Origin: Adineta ricciae
Taxonomy: Eukaryota > Rotifera > Eurotatoria > Adinetida > Adinetidae
NCBI GenBank assembly: GCA_905250025.1
Contig: CAJNOJ010000005.1
Location: 946,999 to 1,010,998, forward strand
Length of the DNA stretch: 64,000 bases
Reading direction: 5' to 3'
The position numbers and the translations under genes are program-made. Below the pieces are notes generated by a model. It did no database searches. It saw nothing but the letters and a program-made list of their open reading frames with translations, and was not told the origin of the DNA. Below are positions 63,380 to 64,000 of the stretch, in pieces (the stretch's first letter is position 1; the number at the start of each line of letters is the position of its first letter).

Positions 63380-63835
63380 TTAGCCAACCATCGGTGGCTT
63401 AATGACAAACTGTCGAGTGGGATCGACGACGATACGTACACGATCCATACGTACGTCTCTAGTGACTGGTTCATCTTCTGTTATAACAAAAGGATGATAG
63501 CCTGAAAAGGAAACAGACAATTTCTAGTAAATGTCATTTCAATAAGAGATTAGTAAATTTCAACCTCGTGCAGAAACGTAAGTAGCAGCTACTCGCGGAG
63601 GGCGGCCAACTAATTCAGGGAATGTCTTGCTTTGCTGTCGTTGCTGTTGTACTGCTTGTGTCATCAAATTATGCACAGCTCGAGTTTGATGATGCTGTTG
63701 TGGTATTTGTTGACGTAGTTGAACAACCCCACGGTTCTGTTGAACAATCGGGCGATTCGGCTGATAAATATATATATTCATCGCGTTGAAATTGCCTTGG
63801 TCAATTGGAAATGGGATGAATAGAGCATACAACAT
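63380..63835 (-). CDS. Potato inhibitor I family serine protease inhibitor, copy C
   Basis: Exons 63565-63835 and 63380-63501 give about 130 residues. The start is uncertain: ATG at 63835 (MLYALFIPFPID) or 63781. The core is KTFPELVGRPPRVAATYVSARG, then EDEPVTRDVRMDRVRIVVDPTRQ, ending IKPPMVG. The reactive loop is the most altered of the three: the P1 position is Arg (T-R-D), predicting trypsin-like rather than chymotrypsin/subtilisin-like specificity. The Gln-rich lead (about 50 residues) is longer than in copies A and B. The second exon is again 122 nt and the intron phase identical. Confidence 0.82.
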
Positions 63836-64000
63836 GTTGCGAAGTTTTGAAGGAAGTGCAGTATCAATAGATGAGAAATAAAATGACACAGGTGATTGCT
63901 CTCATATCTGACGAGCGTAGACAGACCATATATGTAGAAAGGTAATAAATAGGAAACTTACATTAAAGTTATGACGAAAACTTATTCGATTTCTTGCTAA
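63836..64000. other. Right edge of window, no gene recognised
   Basis: About 165 bp upstream of copy C. The open frame extends back to a GTG near 63889, but no other gene or signal is evident before the window ends. Confidence 0.4.

Overview
This window looks like nuclear DNA of a bdelloid rotifer (Adineta/Rotaria-like). It is AT-rich, both strands are densely and evenly coded, most introns are tiny (about 50-70 bp, GT..AG), and clearly metazoan genes (agrin, PITX, a Notch ligand, PACSIN, TOPORS, TRPM) sit beside genes of bacterial character. The strongest species-level clue is a gene at 42849-44759 that fuses a bacterial-type N4-cytosine DNA methyltransferase to an HP1-like chromodomain. To my knowledge that fusion has only been described from bdelloid rotifers. 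I rebuilt exon structures by hand from splice signals and frame continuity; no database was searched.

Layout, left part (1-27 kb). A 5' fragment of a TRPM-type channel gene runs off the left edge. Then come a TOPORS-like RING E3 ligase, a small secreted six-cysteine (knottin-like) peptide, an intronless F-box protein, about 2.9 kb of noncoding DNA, and a PITX homeobox gene. Diverging from PITX is a one-exon secreted protein that is essentially an agrin NtA domain. Downstream of it on the same strand is a 7.3 kb agrin gene that starts with a type II transmembrane segment and carries Kazal, laminin-EGF, EGF and LamG domains. An ERMP1-type M28 metallopeptidase is convergent with agrin.

Middle part (27-49 kb). 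A PLAC8 protein, a divergent DSL/Notch ligand, an unrecognised phospho-rich disordered protein, a C45 (acyltransferase/Tan-like) hydrolase, a class A GPCR, an F-BAR-only PACSIN, the N4CMT-chromodomain gene, a 96-aa membrane protein and a type I membrane protein of the 'SHFxGG' type.

Right part (49-64 kb). Gluconokinase, SNM1A nuclease, the OGFOD1 prolyl hydroxylase, Tctex-type dynein light chain, HMCES, two intronless genes with prokaryote-like content (a secreted metallo-beta-lactamase-fold protein and a class I methyltransferase), an astacin protease, and a tandem array of three potato-inhibitor-I family serine protease inhibitors whose reactive-site residues differ.

How the genes relate. 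This is mostly a mixed metazoan neighbourhood, not an operon-like system. Three groupings deserve attention: the writer-plus-reader N4CMT protein (deposits 4mC and can read methylated histone H3), the NtA/TM-agrin pair (which resembles the two N-termini of vertebrate agrin split into adjacent units), and the inhibitor array next to a secreted protease. Many start codons lie within about 80 bp of a pyrimidine-rich 3' splice site with no obvious upstream coding exon, as expected if mRNAs are trans-spliced to a spliced leader, which bdelloids are known to do.
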